A stretch of 64,000 nucleotides of DNA, taken from contig NZ_JAUSYZ010000001.1 in the NCBI RefSeq assembly GCF_030817195.1, forward strand, positions 558,001-622,000, read 5' to 3'. A model generated the notes under the pieces. It saw only the letters and a list, made by a program, of their open reading frames with translations. It had not been told where the DNA came from and searched no databases. Below are positions 1-7,870 of this stretch, one piece after another. Positions within the stretch are counted from its first letter, which is position 1. Each line of letters begins with the position of its first letter. This DNA comes from Arthrobacter globiformis. GTDB lineage: Bacteria; Actinomycetota; Actinomycetes; Actinomycetales; Micrococcaceae. A program made the position numbers and the translations under genes.

Positions 1-549
1 GTCATGGGTGCCGGACTGCCCGGCGGCGCCTCCCTCATGGAGGACTACACCTACCACCTGGTGCCCGGCCAGGAGAGGATCCTCGGCGCGCACATGCTGG
101 AGGTCTGCCCCTCGCTGACCGCCACCAAGCCGCGCGTCGAAATCCACCCGCTGGGCATCGGCGGCAAGGAGGACCCGGTCCGCATGGTCTTCGACACCGA
201 CGCCGGCCCCGGCGTCGTGGTCGCATTGTCCGACATGCGTGACCGCTTCCGCCTCGTCGCGAACGCCGTCGACGTCGTCGACCTCGACGAGCCGCTGCCC
301 AACCTGCCGGTCGCACGCGCCCTCTGGGAACCGAAGCCCGACTTCGCCACCTCCGCGGCCGCCTGGCTCACCGCCGGGGCGGCGCACCACACGGTTCTTT
401 CCACCCAGGTGGGCGTGGACGTGTTCGAGGACTTCGCCGAAATCGCCCAGACCGAGCTGCTCACCATCGACGAAGGCACCACCCTCAAGCAGTTCAAGAA
501 GGAACTGGCCTGGAACGCCGCCTACTACAGGCTGGCCGGCAGGCTGTGA
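1..549 (+). CDS. araA: L-arabinose isomerase, C-terminal part (5' end outside window)
   Basis: The reading frame is open from base 1 and has no start of its own, so this is the last 182 codons of a longer gene. The protein matches the C-terminal half of L-arabinose isomerase, which interconverts L-arabinose and L-ribulose in the cytoplasm as the first step of arabinose catabolism. Recognisable family stretches include GASLMEDYTYH near the start, the HMLEVCPS segment, HPLGIGGKEDPVR, and the terminal ELAWNAAYYR. The full enzyme is usually about 500 residues. The stop codon overlaps the GTG of the next gene by 4 bp (GTGA), so the two are translationally coupled. The rest of an ara operon (kinase, epimerase) probably lies to the left of the window. 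The neighbouring LacI regulator and arabinosidases agree with this function. Confidence 0.95.
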   Translation, partial: VMGAGLPGGASLMEDYTYHLVPGQERILGAHMLEVCPSLTATKPRVEIHPLGIGGKEDPVRMVFDTDAGPGVVVALSDMRDRFRLVANAVDVVDLDEPLPNLPVARALWEPKPDFATSAAAWLTAGAAHHTVLSTQVGVDVFEDFAEIAQTELLTIDEGTTLKQFKKELAWNAAYYRLAGRL

Positions 550-1460
550 CCGAATACGGGGCTGGGGTCGAATTCAACATCCGGGCGGGGGAGTACACCG
601 CCGTAATCACGGCACGGGCAGGTGCCCTGCGGGAGCTGCGCCACCGGGGACGGGACCTCATCGTTCCGTTCCCGGCGGGCGGGCCGATCCCCGACTACCG
701 CGGCATCGTCGCGGCGCCCTGGCCCAACCGGATCGCCGACGGCCGCTACACGTTCGACGGCGCCGAGCATGAGGTGCCGGTCAACGAGCCGGAACGCGGC
801 TGTGCCCTGCACGGGCTGGTGTTCCCCCTGGACTGGGACCTGGAGTCGCAGAACGGGTCCTCAGTGACGCTTTCCTGCACCGCCGGTCCGACGCCGGGCT
901 ACCCGCATACTGTGCGGATCGTCGTCGAGTACCGGCTGTCCGGGGAGGGCCTGTCCAGCCAGGTCACGGCGGTGAACGTTGGCGGCACCGCGGCGCCCTA
1001 CGGGGTCTGCCCGCACCCCTACCTGGTCGCCGGTCCGTCGCCCCTCGATGAGTGGACCCTCGAAATCCCCGCGGGGGAGTTCCTCGAGGTCACCCCGGAC
1101 AGGCTGTTGCCGAAGGAAACGCGCAGCGTGGAAGGCCACGAGTTTGATTTCCGCGTGCCGCGCGCCATCGGCGCCACGGAGATCGACCACGCCTTTACGG
1201 ACATAGCGTTCGACGGCGGCGGGCAGGCCCGCGTGCTGGTCCGGGATCCGGGCGGAACCGGCGTCGGAATGTCCTGGGACCGCACGTGCCAGTGGCTCCA
1301 GATCCACACCGCCGACAAGCAGCCCCCGGCCCCCAACCGGCTGGGCCTCGCCGTGGAACCCATGACCTGCCCGCCCGATGCCTTCAACAGCGGCGTGGAC
1401 CTGATCCGGCTCGAGCCGGGCGCCACCCACGAGGCATCCTGGAGCATCTTCGCCAGATGA
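546..1460 (+). CDS. Aldose 1-epimerase family protein
   Basis: A 304-residue protein of the aldose 1-epimerase (GalM-like) family, which interconverts alpha and beta anomers of free aldoses. The start is a GTG inside the stop codon of araA (GTGA overlap). Family features seen are the APWPNRI motif near residue 57, the His of CALHGLV near residue 90 and the C-terminal AVEPMTCPPDAFNSG segment that carries the conserved Glu. It is shorter than E. coli GalM (about 345 residues) and resembles the actinobacterial GalM-like group often found with pentose genes. Its place directly after araA suggests it mutarotates L-arabinose before isomerisation. That substrate is inferred from context. Confidence 0.88.
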   Translation: MTEYGAGVEFNIRAGEYTAVITARAGALRELRHRGRDLIVPFPAGGPIPDYRGIVAAPWPNRIADGRYTFDGAEHEVPVNEPERGCALHGLVFPLDWDLESQNGSSVTLSCTAGPTPGYPHTVRIVVEYRLSGEGLSSQVTAVNVGGTAAPYGVCPHPYLVAGPSPLDEWTLEIPAGEFLEVTPDRLLPKETRSVEGHEFDFRVPRAIGATEIDHAFTDIAFDGGGQARVLVRDPGGTGVGMSWDRTCQWLQIHTADKQPPAPNRLGLAVEPMTCPPDAFNSGVDLIRLEPGATHEASWSIFAR

Positions 1461-1473
1461 CCAATTCGACGCA

Positions 1474-2499
1474 GTGAGCTCAAGCACCACGCCACGTCCT
1501 CCCGTCATGGAGGACGTGGCGCGTCTCGCAGGCGTGTCCCACCAGACCGTCTCGCGCGTGCTGAACACGCACCCGAACGTCAGCGCCAGGACCCGCAAGC
1601 GCGTGGAACGCGCGATCGCCGAGCTGGGATACCGCCGTAACACCGCAGCCCGCAGCCTGGTCACCCGGCGTTCGCAGGCCATCGGAGTCCTGGGTGCCGG
1701 CACGGCACACTACGGCCCGGCCAACACGCTGCTGGGCGTCCAGCAGGCAGCCCGGAACGAGGGCTATGCCGTCAGCATGGCCAGCCTCAGCGAGGTGACG
1801 CCCTCCGGAATCCACGACGCCCTCGAACACTTCCTGCTGCAGTCAGTCGACGGGATCGTGGTGATCGTTCCGCACGAGACGATGCTGAAATCGCTGCACA
1901 CCATCGCACTGTCCGTCCCGCTGGTTGCCGTGGGGTTCGGGGCGGATGAACACCTGACGGTCGCCGCCGTGAACCAGCGCGTTGGTGCGGCCCTCGCCGT
2001 GCAGCACCTGGTGAACCTCGGCCACACGTCAATCGCCCACGTTTCGGGCCCGCAGGACTGGATAGACGCCGCGGCCCGGACCGAGGGCTGGCGGCGCTCC
2101 CTTGAACAGGCCGGGCTGCCGGAGGGCGTGCTGATCCAGGGTGACTGGAGCGCCGAAAGCGGCTATCGCGCGGGACTCGAACTGGCGGCTGCCGGCAACG
2201 CCACGGCCCTGTTCGCAGCGAACGACCAGATGGCCCTGGGGGCATTGCGCGCGTTCAACGAGTCCGGCCTGCGCGTGCCGGAGGACATCAGCGTGGTGGG
2301 CTTCGACGACCAGCCGGAGGCTGGCTATTTCGTCCCGCCGCTGACCACGGTGAACCAGGGTTTCAAGGAGCTCGGTGCGCGGTGCATCCGGATGCTCCTG
2401 TCCGACATGGCCAACGGACCTTCGGGGGCGGCCTCGGTCCTCAACCCCAAGCTCGTGGTGCGGGGCTCAACGGCCGCTCCTGCAGAGCCAGCCCAATAA
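1474..2499 (+). CDS. LacI-family transcriptional regulator, probable arabinose repressor
   Basis: A 341-residue LacI/GalR regulator with a GTG start 13 bp after the epimerase. The N-terminal helix-turn-helix (residues about 12-60) reads VARLAGVSHQTVSRVL, followed by the hinge helix and a periplasmic-binding-protein-like sensor domain. The C-terminal half shows the usual LacI core: FAANDQMALGALRA, VVGFDDQPEAGYF and PPLTTV. As the last gene of the araA cluster, and the only LacI gene in the arabinose region, it is the best candidate to bind the TGTTAGCGYTAACA palindromes before the two sugar importers and GH51. The assignment to arabinose or a related inducer rests on gene neighbourhood; the family assignment is certain. 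A strong hairpin terminator follows 21 bp after the stop. Confidence 0.93.
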   Translation: MSSSTTPRPPVMEDVARLAGVSHQTVSRVLNTHPNVSARTRKRVERAIAELGYRRNTAARSLVTRRSQAIGVLGAGTAHYGPANTLLGVQQAARNEGYAVSMASLSEVTPSGIHDALEHFLLQSVDGIVVIVPHETMLKSLHTIALSVPLVAVGFGADEHLTVAAVNQRVGAALAVQHLVNLGHTSIAHVSGPQDWIDAAARTEGWRRSLEQAGLPEGVLIQGDWSAESGYRAGLELAAAGNATALFAANDQMALGALRAFNESGLRVPEDISVVGFDDQPEAGYFVPPLTTVNQGFKELGARCIRMLLSDMANGPSGAASVLNPKLVVRGSTAAPAEPAQ

Positions 2500-2520
2500 A
2501 GCACCACTGCTCTCTTCACC

Positions 2521-2561
2521 AGCAAAGCCCCCCGCGGTTATCAACCGCGAGGGGCTTTGCT
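2521..2561. terminator. Hairpin terminator between convergent operons
   Basis: Two 19-nt arms (2521-2539 and 2543-2561) with a 3-nt ATC loop and a single mismatch. The outer part of the stem is AGCAAAGCCCC/GGGGCTTTGCT. It lies between the stop of the LacI gene on the + strand and the stop of the small - strand gene, so it probably serves both. There is no long T-run. Confidence 0.85.
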
Positions 2562-2587
2562 GTGTTGCTCGGTTGGCGCGAAGCGCG

Positions 2588-2797
2588 TCAGTGAATCACT
2601 TCGCGCGTCACGCCGAACGGGACCTGGTCGGAAAGCGCGGCCGTGTAGTTTCCCGGCCTGTGGCGCGTGACCAGGATGCCGTGCGTGCCCGTGAGCATCG
2701 CCAGTTCCTGCAGGTCCTTCACGGCGGCCTCGAGGTGCTCGTCCAGGTCGTGCCGGCTCGTGACGTGGATGTCGATGGAATCAAGGAGTGCGGTCAT
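2588..2797 (-). CDS. Small conserved-looking protein of unknown function in the sugar ABC operon
   Basis: A 69-residue protein, not recognised. It begins with ATG behind a good ribosome site (GAAAGGA, 9 nt spacing on the - strand) and starts 36 bp after the stop of the permease gene, so it is the last gene of the importer operon. The sequence is mixed alpha/beta with a central acidic helix (DLDEHLEAAVKDLQELA) followed by a GILVTRH strand; no signal peptide and no membrane segment. The composition looks like a real soluble protein rather than an antisense shadow. The region is closed by the bidirectional terminator at 2521-2561. No function is proposed. Confidence 0.7.
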   Translation of the reverse strand: MTALLDSIDIHVTSRHDLDEHLEAAVKDLQELAMLTGTHGILVTRHRPGNYTAALSDQVPFGVTREVIH

Positions 2798-2833
2798 GGC
2801 GTGTCCTTTCTGCTGGCTATGGGCGCCCGTGGC

Positions 2834-4165
2834 CTATGCGTTGCCTGACTCGCGGCTGCCGGCCGCCACGGGCGCGGCCGGTTCGGCCGTTGCCTTGGTT
2901 GATGCCGGTGCCTGGGTTTGCGCCGGGGCCTTGGTTTCAGTGGCCGGCGGTGTGGTCCTGAGCTTGAAGCGCTTGGCGATGGAGGTTCCGCCGCCGGCAC
3001 GGTTCTTGTTGAAGATGTCGAAGCCGACGGCGAGCAGGAGTACCAGCCCCTTGATGAGCTGCTGGTAGTCGGTGCCGAGGCCGAGGATCGACATGCCGTT
3101 GTTGAGGACGCCCATGATCAGGCCGCCGATCATGGCTCCGGCCACGGTTCCGATGCCGCCCTGGACCGCTGCTCCGCCGATGAAGGCGGCGGCGATGGAG
3201 TCCAGTTCGAAGCCGGTGCCGCCGGCGGGCTGGGCGGAGTTCAGCCGGGCCGTGAAGATGAGGCCGGCCAGTGCGGCGAGGACGCCCATGTTCACGAAGA
3301 GCCGGAAGGTCACGGCCTTGGTCTTGATGCCGGAGAGTTCGGCGGCGTGCAGGTTCCCGCCGATGGCGTAGGTGTGCCGGCCGAAGATGCTGTTGTTCAT
3401 CAGCGCGGAGTAGGCGATGACCAGGGCCGCGAGGACGAGCAGCACGATCGGGGTGCCGCGGTAGCTGGCCAGGAGGAACGTGATGATGAGCATCAGCAGG
3501 GCGATGAACGCGGTCTTCGTGGCGAACCAGGCCATGGGCTCGTTTTCCAGGTTGAACCTGCGGCGGACGCGGCGTTCCTTGATCGACTGGAACAGCAGGG
3601 CCGCGGTGCCGCCGACGCCGAGGATCACGGTGAGCCATTCGAGCACGGAGGTGCCGCCCGAGATGTCCGGCAGGAAGCCGCCGCCGAGGGCACGGAGCTC
3701 GTCCGGGAATGGGGTGATCTGCTGGTTCTTGAGGGTGATCAGGGTCAGGCCGCGGAAGATGAGCATGCCGGCCAGGGTGACGATGAAGGCCGGGATGCCG
3801 ACGTAGGCGATCCAGTACCCCTGCCACGCGCCGACCAGAGCCCCGACGAGGAGGCAGGCCGGGATCGCTGCCCACCAGGCCCAGCCCCAGTGCACAATCA
3901 TGACGCCGGCGACGGCGCCGATGAAGCCGGCGATGGAACCGACGGAAAGGTCGATGTGGCCGGCGATGATGACCATGACCATGCCGATGGCCAGAATGAG
4001 GATGTAGCTGTTCTGGACGACAAGGTTGGTGACGTTCTGCGGCTCGAGCAGGATCCCGTCGGTGAGGACCTGGAACAGCAGGACGATCAGGATCAGGGCG
4101 ACGAAGATGCCGACCTGGCGGAGGCGGCTTGCCAGGAAGCCGAGGGATTCTCGTAGGGCGGACAT
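2834..4165 (-). CDS. mmsB: Multiple-monosaccharide ABC transporter permease (MmsB/GguB type)
   Basis: A 443-residue CUT2-family permease with about ten to twelve hydrophobic segments. The signature of the family is visible at residues about 55-80 (IGMVMVIIAGHIDLSVGSI), followed by VGIPAFIVTLAGMLIFRG and, near the C-terminus, ELDSIAAAFIGGAAVQGGIGTV. The length and the extra central segment after LITLKNQQ set it apart from shorter ribose-type permeases and match the MmsB/GguB/XylH-like group that works with a ChvE-type binding protein. The C-terminal 40 residues are a cytoplasmic tail rich in Ala, Pro, Thr and Lys. It lies 6 bp downstream of the ATPase gene. The likely substrates are L-arabinose, D-galactose or D-xylose; context favours arabinose. 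Confidence 0.92.
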   Translation of the reverse strand: MSALRESLGFLASRLRQVGIFVALILIVLLFQVLTDGILLEPQNVTNLVVQNSYILILAIGMVMVIIAGHIDLSVGSIAGFIGAVAGVMIVHWGWAWWAAIPACLLVGALVGAWQGYWIAYVGIPAFIVTLAGMLIFRGLTLITLKNQQITPFPDELRALGGGFLPDISGGTSVLEWLTVILGVGGTAALLFQSIKERRVRRRFNLENEPMAWFATKTAFIALLMLIITFLLASYRGTPIVLLVLAALVIAYSALMNNSIFGRHTYAIGGNLHAAELSGIKTKAVTFRLFVNMGVLAALAGLIFTARLNSAQPAGGTGFELDSIAAAFIGGAAVQGGIGTVAGAMIGGLIMGVLNNGMSILGLGTDYQQLIKGLVLLLAVGFDIFNKNRAGGGTSIAKRFKLRTTPPATETKAPAQTQAPASTKATAEPAAPVAAGSRESGNA

Positions 4166-4171
4166 GGCTCG

Positions 4172-5701
4172 TTATTCCTTCTCTTGGGTCATGTAGTGCA
4201 TAAGGGTTTCCTGGGAGGCCTCGGCGATCGGGACTTCACCCGTGACGTGTCCGGCGGACAGGGTGTAGATCCGGTCGCAGATGCCCAGGAGCTCGGGGAG
4301 CTCGGAGGAGATCACAATGACGGCCTTACCCTGGGTGGCGAGCTCAGCGATGATCGTGTAGATCTCGTACTTGGCGCCGACGTCGATGCCCCGGGTGGGC
4401 TCGTCCAGGATCAGCACGTCGGGGTCGGAGAACATCCATTTGCTGAGGACCACCTTTTGCTGGTTGCCGCCGGAGAGCTTCCCGGTGATGGCGGCGACGG
4501 ACGGGGCCTTGATGTTCATGCTCTTCCGGTAGCTGTTGGCCACCGTGGTTTCCTTGTTCTTGTCCACCCAGCCGCGCTTGGCGAGCTTGGGCAGGGCGGC
4601 CATGGAGATGTTCCGCTTGATGTCCTCGATCAGGTTCAGCCCGTAGTGCTTGCGGTCCTCGGTGGCGTAGGCGATGCCGTGGCGGATGGCCTCGGGGACG
4701 GTGGAGGTGTTGATTTCCTTGCCGTACTTGAACACCTTTCCGGAGACGGCGCGGCCGTAGGTGCGGCCAAAGACACTCATGGCCAGTTCGGTGCGGCCGG
4801 CTCCCATGAGGCCGGCGAGCCCCACCACTTCGCCCTTGCGGACGTTGAGGCTGGCGTTGTGGACCACGGTGCGGCTGTGGTCCTGCGGGTGCTGGACCGT
4901 CCAGTCCTCGATGCGCAGGACTTCTTCGCCGATCTGCGGTTCCCGCTCGGGGTAGAGGCTGTCCAGGTCACGGCCCACCATGCCGCGGATGATGCGTTCC
5001 TGGGTGATCTGGCCCTGGTCCAGGCGCAGGGTTTCAATGGACTTGCCGTCGCGGATGATGGTGACGGCGTCCGCGACCTTGCGGATTTCGTTGAGTTTGT
5101 GGCTGATGATGATGCTGGTGACGCCCTGGCCTTTCAGGTGCAGGATCAGGTCCAGCAGGTGGTTCGAGTCCTCGTCGTTCAGGGCCGCGGTGGGCTCGTC
5201 CAGGATCAGCAGCTTCACCTCCTTGGACAGCGCCTTGGCGATTTCGACGAGCTGCTGCTTGCCCACGCTGATGTGCTGGATGGGGGTGGCCGGGTTTTCA
5301 TCCAGGCCAACCCGGGCCAGCAGCTTGGCCGCCTCCAGGTTGGTTTTGCGCCAGTCGACCCAGCCGCGGGTAGCCATTTCGTTGCCCAGGAAGATGTTTT
5401 CCGCGATGGACAGGTACGGGCTCAGTGCCAGCTCCTGGTGGATGATCACGATGCCGCGCTTCTCGCTGTCGCTGATGGACGCGAAGTCGCACGGTTCGTT
5501 CTCGAAGAGGATGTCCCCCTCGAAGGTGTTGTGGGCGTAGACGCCGGAGAGCACCTTCATCAGGGTGGACTTGCCTGCCCCGTTTTCGCCGCAGATCGCG
5601 TGGACCTCGCCGCGGTTCACATCCAGGGTGACATCCTGGAGGGCTTTGACGCCGGGGAAGGTCTTGGTGATCCCGCGCATCTGAAGAATGGGTACGTTCA
5701 T
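4172..5701 (-). CDS. mmsA: Multiple-monosaccharide ABC transporter ATP-binding protein (MmsA/GguA type)
   Basis: A 509-residue double ATPase of the CUT2 sugar importer family. The first domain has a perfect Walker A (GENGAGKST, residues 38-46), a QQLVEIAKALS signature-side segment and Walker B LLILDEPTAAL. The second domain has the degenerate Walker A typical of the family (GLAGLMGAGRTELA) but an intact LSGGNQQK signature and VLILDEPTRGIDVG Walker B. It energises import of the sugar bound by the lipoprotein at 5788-6912 through the permease at 2834-4165. The start is an ATG; an 86-bp gap containing a strong hairpin separates it from the binding-protein gene, while the permease follows after 6 bp. 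Confidence 0.95.
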   Translation of the reverse strand: MNVPILQMRGITKTFPGVKALQDVTLDVNRGEVHAICGENGAGKSTLMKVLSGVYAHNTFEGDILFENEPCDFASISDSEKRGIVIIHQELALSPYLSIAENIFLGNEMATRGWVDWRKTNLEAAKLLARVGLDENPATPIQHISVGKQQLVEIAKALSKEVKLLILDEPTAALNDEDSNHLLDLILHLKGQGVTSIIISHKLNEIRKVADAVTIIRDGKSIETLRLDQGQITQERIIRGMVGRDLDSLYPEREPQIGEEVLRIEDWTVQHPQDHSRTVVHNASLNVRKGEVVGLAGLMGAGRTELAMSVFGRTYGRAVSGKVFKYGKEINTSTVPEAIRHGIAYATEDRKHYGLNLIEDIKRNISMAALPKLAKRGWVDKNKETTVANSYRKSMNIKAPSVAAITGKLSGGNQQKVVLSKWMFSDPDVLILDEPTRGIDVGAKYEIYTIIAELATQGKAVIVISSELPELLGICDRIYTLSAGHVTGEVPIAEASQETLMHYMTQEKE

Positions 5702-5713
5702 TGGTTATTTCCC

Positions 5714-5744
5714 GCTGATCTGTTCGATGAGCTGATCTGTTCGA
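5714..5744. repeat. Direct repeat of 14 nt
   Basis: GCTGATCTGTTCGA occurs at 5714-5727 and again at 5731-5744, 17 bp apart, in the gap between the binding-protein and ATPase genes. It is close to the ribosome site of the ATPase gene. Function unknown; it may be slippage history. Confidence 0.6.
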
Positions 5745-5750
5745 GGGGGA

Positions 5751-5778
5751 GGGGGCGCCTGCGGCTGCAGGCGCCCCC
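5751..5778 (-). other. Intercistronic hairpin after the binding-protein gene
   Basis: Perfect 12-bp stem (GGGGGCGCCTGC at 5751-5762 with its complement at 5767-5778) and a 4-nt loop, 9 bp beyond the stop of the binding-protein gene. There is no T-run, so it is more likely a partial terminator or an RNA-stabilising stem that leaves more binding-protein mRNA than transporter mRNA. Confidence 0.7.
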
Positions 5779-5787
5779 GCAATACTG

Positions 5788-6912
5788 CTACTTGATGTCG
5801 GCGTCGGTGTAGTAACCGGAGTCGATGAGTTCCTGCTTGTAATTGTCCTTGGTGACGATCACGGACTTCAGCAGGAAGGCCGGGACAACCTTGACCTTGT
5901 TGTTGTAGGTCTCGGTGTCATTGGTCTCGGGCTGCTGGCCCTTCAGGACCGCGTCCACCATCTTCACGGCCTGCTCGCCGAGCTTGCGGGTGTCCTTGAA
6001 GATCGTGGAGTACTGCTCGCCGGCAACGATGGACTTCACCGAGCCCTTTTCCGCGTCCTGGCCGGTCACGACCGGCAGGGCGCCCTTGGAGTAGCCGCCG
6101 GTGCTGGTCAGGGCCGAGATGATGCCGATGGAGAGGCCGTCATAGGGCGACAGCACGCCGTCGAGCTTCTTGCCTGAACCGTAAGCGGCGGTGAGGATGT
6201 CTTCCATCCGCTTCTGGGCGGTTGCCGCCTGCCAGCGCAGGATGGCAGCCTGCTCAAACTTGGTCTGGCCGCTGGGCACCTTGAGGGTGCCGGCATCCAG
6301 GTACGGCTTCAGGGTGTCCATGGCGCCGGTCCAGAAGAAGTTGGCGTTGTTGTCGTCGGGGCTGCCCGCGAAGAGTTCCACGTTGAAGGGGCCCTTGCCC
6401 TCGACCTTCTTGCCGGAGGCGTCCACCAGGCCAAGCCCGGTCAGCAGCGAGGTGGCCTGCTGGACGCCCACTTCATAGTTGTCGAAGGTGGTGTAGTAGT
6501 CCACATTTGGGGTGCCGTTGATCAGCCGGTCGTAGGCGATGACCTTGACGTTCTGTTCCTTGGCCTTGGCCAGGACATCCGTCAGCGTAGTGCCGTCGAT
6601 GGCGGCGATGATCAGGGACTTGGCGCCCTTGGTCAGCATGTTCTCGATCTGCGAGACCTGGGTGGGAATGTCGTCGTTGGCGTACTGCAGGTCCGTCTTG
6701 TAGCCGAGCTTGGTCAGGGATGCGGAGACGTTCTTGCCGTCCGCGATCCAGCGTTCCGACGTCTGCGTCGGCATGGAGATTCCCACCAGGGCACCGGCAG
6801 CGTCGGCGCTGCTGGAGTTGGTGGCGGCGCCGGGACGGCTGCCGCAGCCGGTGGCCCCCACCGTAACAGCCAGGACGACGGCGACGGCGCCCAGGAGTTT
6901 CTTGATTCTCAC
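5788..6912 (-). CDS. chvE: Multiple-monosaccharide-binding lipoprotein (ChvE type)
   Basis: A 374-residue periplasmic-type sugar-binding protein of the ChvE/MmsE group. The chosen start is a GTG preceded by GGAAGGAG at good spacing; a longer open frame reaching 7035 lacks a ribosome site and has no signal-peptide character. Residues 1-21 form a lipoprotein signal (MRIKKLLGAVAVVLAV, then lipobox GATGC). The mature part shows the type-I sugar-binding fold with VGISMPTQTSERW at the N-terminus, KSLIIAAIDGTTLTDVL, KVIAYDRLINGTPNVDYY, and ELFAGSPDDNNANFFW. It feeds sugar to the mmsAB transporter. A LacI-type operator lies 172 bp upstream. The ligand is inferred to be L-arabinose and/or galactose. 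Confidence 0.93.
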   Translation of the reverse strand: MRIKKLLGAVAVVLAVTVGATGCGSRPGAATNSSSADAAGALVGISMPTQTSERWIADGKNVSASLTKLGYKTDLQYANDDIPTQVSQIENMLTKGAKSLIIAAIDGTTLTDVLAKAKEQNVKVIAYDRLINGTPNVDYYTTFDNYEVGVQQATSLLTGLGLVDASGKKVEGKGPFNVELFAGSPDDNNANFFWTGAMDTLKPYLDAGTLKVPSGQTKFEQAAILRWQAATAQKRMEDILTAAYGSGKKLDGVLSPYDGLSIGIISALTSTGGYSKGALPVVTGQDAEKGSVKSIVAGEQYSTIFKDTRKLGEQAVKMVDAVLKGQQPETNDTETYNNKVKVVPAFLLKSVIVTKDNYKQELIDSGYYTDADIK

Positions 6913-7083
6913 GTTATTCTCCTTCCGTGGCCTGGTCGGGCCACGAATCGGTGCTTGAGCGGAAAGCGTATGTACTTTCCGCCAGGGCCGGCCACTTGTG
7001 TCCGGCGTACCGAGGCCGTTCCGCAGGACCGGCACCGGAGGCTGTCATCACCGGAGCGGAGACTCCGGCTGCCCCAACATCTC

Positions 7084-7097
7084 TGTTAGCGCTAACA
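7084..7097. promoter_or_regulatory. LacI-family operator before the mms operon
   Basis: Perfect 14-bp palindrome TGTTAGCGCTAACA in the intergenic region 6913-7275. Near-copies occur at 15601-15614 and 15735-15748. On the - strand it sits 7 bp after a possible -10 box, so a bound repressor would block the start of transcription. Confidence 0.88.
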
Positions 7098-7104
7098 ATC
7101 ATGG

Positions 7105-7132
7105 ACTATGTTATCCCCGCCGAGGCTGTGAA
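7105..7132 (-). promoter_or_regulatory. Possible promoter of the mms operon
   Basis: Reading the - strand, TTCACA (7127-7132) and CATAGT (7105-7110) are spaced by 16 bp and each match the sigma-70-type consensus in four positions or better. The operator at 7084-7097 would overlap the transcription start. The leader to the GTG at 6912 would be about 185 nt. Confidence 0.45.
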
Positions 7133-7222
7133 GCAAGACACAGATTGATGACAATGACGGCGGCGCCTGGCGCTGCTTCAGGGTGCGCCACCCGGGGGTT
7201 GCGGAGGTTTGCTGTCCGTGGG

Positions 7223-7250
7223 TTAGTAGGTAGACTGGTCTACCTACTAA
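7223..7250. promoter_or_regulatory. Perfect 28-bp palindrome, probable TetR operator
   Basis: Two perfect 13-nt arms (TTAGTAGGTAGAC and its complement) flank a 2-nt centre. The palindrome ends 25 bp before the TetR start codon. Size and place fit a TetR dimer-pair operator giving autorepression and control of the coupled EamA gene. It is unrelated in sequence to the LacI operators nearby. Confidence 0.88.
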
Positions 7251-7275
7251 CTGTCTTTTGTAGGAGGTTTTAGTC

Positions 7276-7870
7276 GTGGCTGCACCTGAAGGCCGAGCAG
7301 CAAGGCGGCCTGCCCGCGCATCGCTCCTTGAGGCGGCGGCGCGGCTCTTCTATGCCGACGGCGTTGCGGCCACGGGCATCGACTCCATCACGGCGGCGGC
7401 CGGCGTGGCCAAGAAAAGCCTCTACAACAACTTCGCGTCCAAGGCGGACCTGGTGGCGGCCTACCTCGCCGACCGGCATGAGGAATGGCTCGCCCTGTAC
7501 CGGAAGGCGGGTTGCGTCGGCGGCCAGTGCCCAAGACCGTGTCCTGGCTGTGTTCGACGCCTACATCGACCACGCGAACTTTGCCTACGAACACGGTTTC
7601 AGGGGGTGCGGCCTGCTCAATGCTGCCGCGGAACTTCCTGCGGGCGCTCCCGGACGGCAGGCCGTACGGCAGCACAAGGAAGAAGTTGAGGGCCTCCTGC
7701 TCAAGCACCTGGCGGAGCTGCTGCCACGGCAGGATGAGGCGGCGGGCAGGGTTGCCCGGCACCTGGCGTTCCTGCTTGAGGGTTCAATGGCGAGGGCTGG
7801 CCTTGAGGGTGGAGACCGTTGCCTGCACGAGGCCCGGCTGATGGCGGCCCGGATCTTGGAGGAGCTGTGA
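7276..7870 (+). pseudogene. TetR/AcrR-family regulator, interrupted by a +1 frameshift
   Basis: Start GTG at 7276 behind a strong AGGAGG (7262-7267). The N-terminal part (to about residue 78) is a complete TetR helix-turn-helix: ASLLEAAARLFYADGV, then GIDSITAAAGVAKKSLYNNF. After EEWLALYRK the frame changes, and the ligand-binding domain continues in the next frame (VFDAYIDHANFAYEHGF, RGCGLLNAAAELP, to ARILEEL at 7867). Removing one G near 7506-7508 (AAGGCGGG to AAGCGGG) restores one continuous protein of about 197 residues. As it stands, translation ends at 7689 with a scrambled tail, so the sensor half is lost. The 3' end overlaps the transporter start by 4 bp, which argues that the gene was functional until recently or that the shift is a sequencing error. 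The best functional reading is local repressor of the EamA transporter. Confidence 0.85.

Noticed and set aside
2918..4156. 412-codon open frame on the + strand opposite the mmsB permease
   Set aside because: It is the antisense of a clear permease. Its product is a low-complexity Asp/Gly/Glu/Val-rich string typical of high-GC shadow frames.
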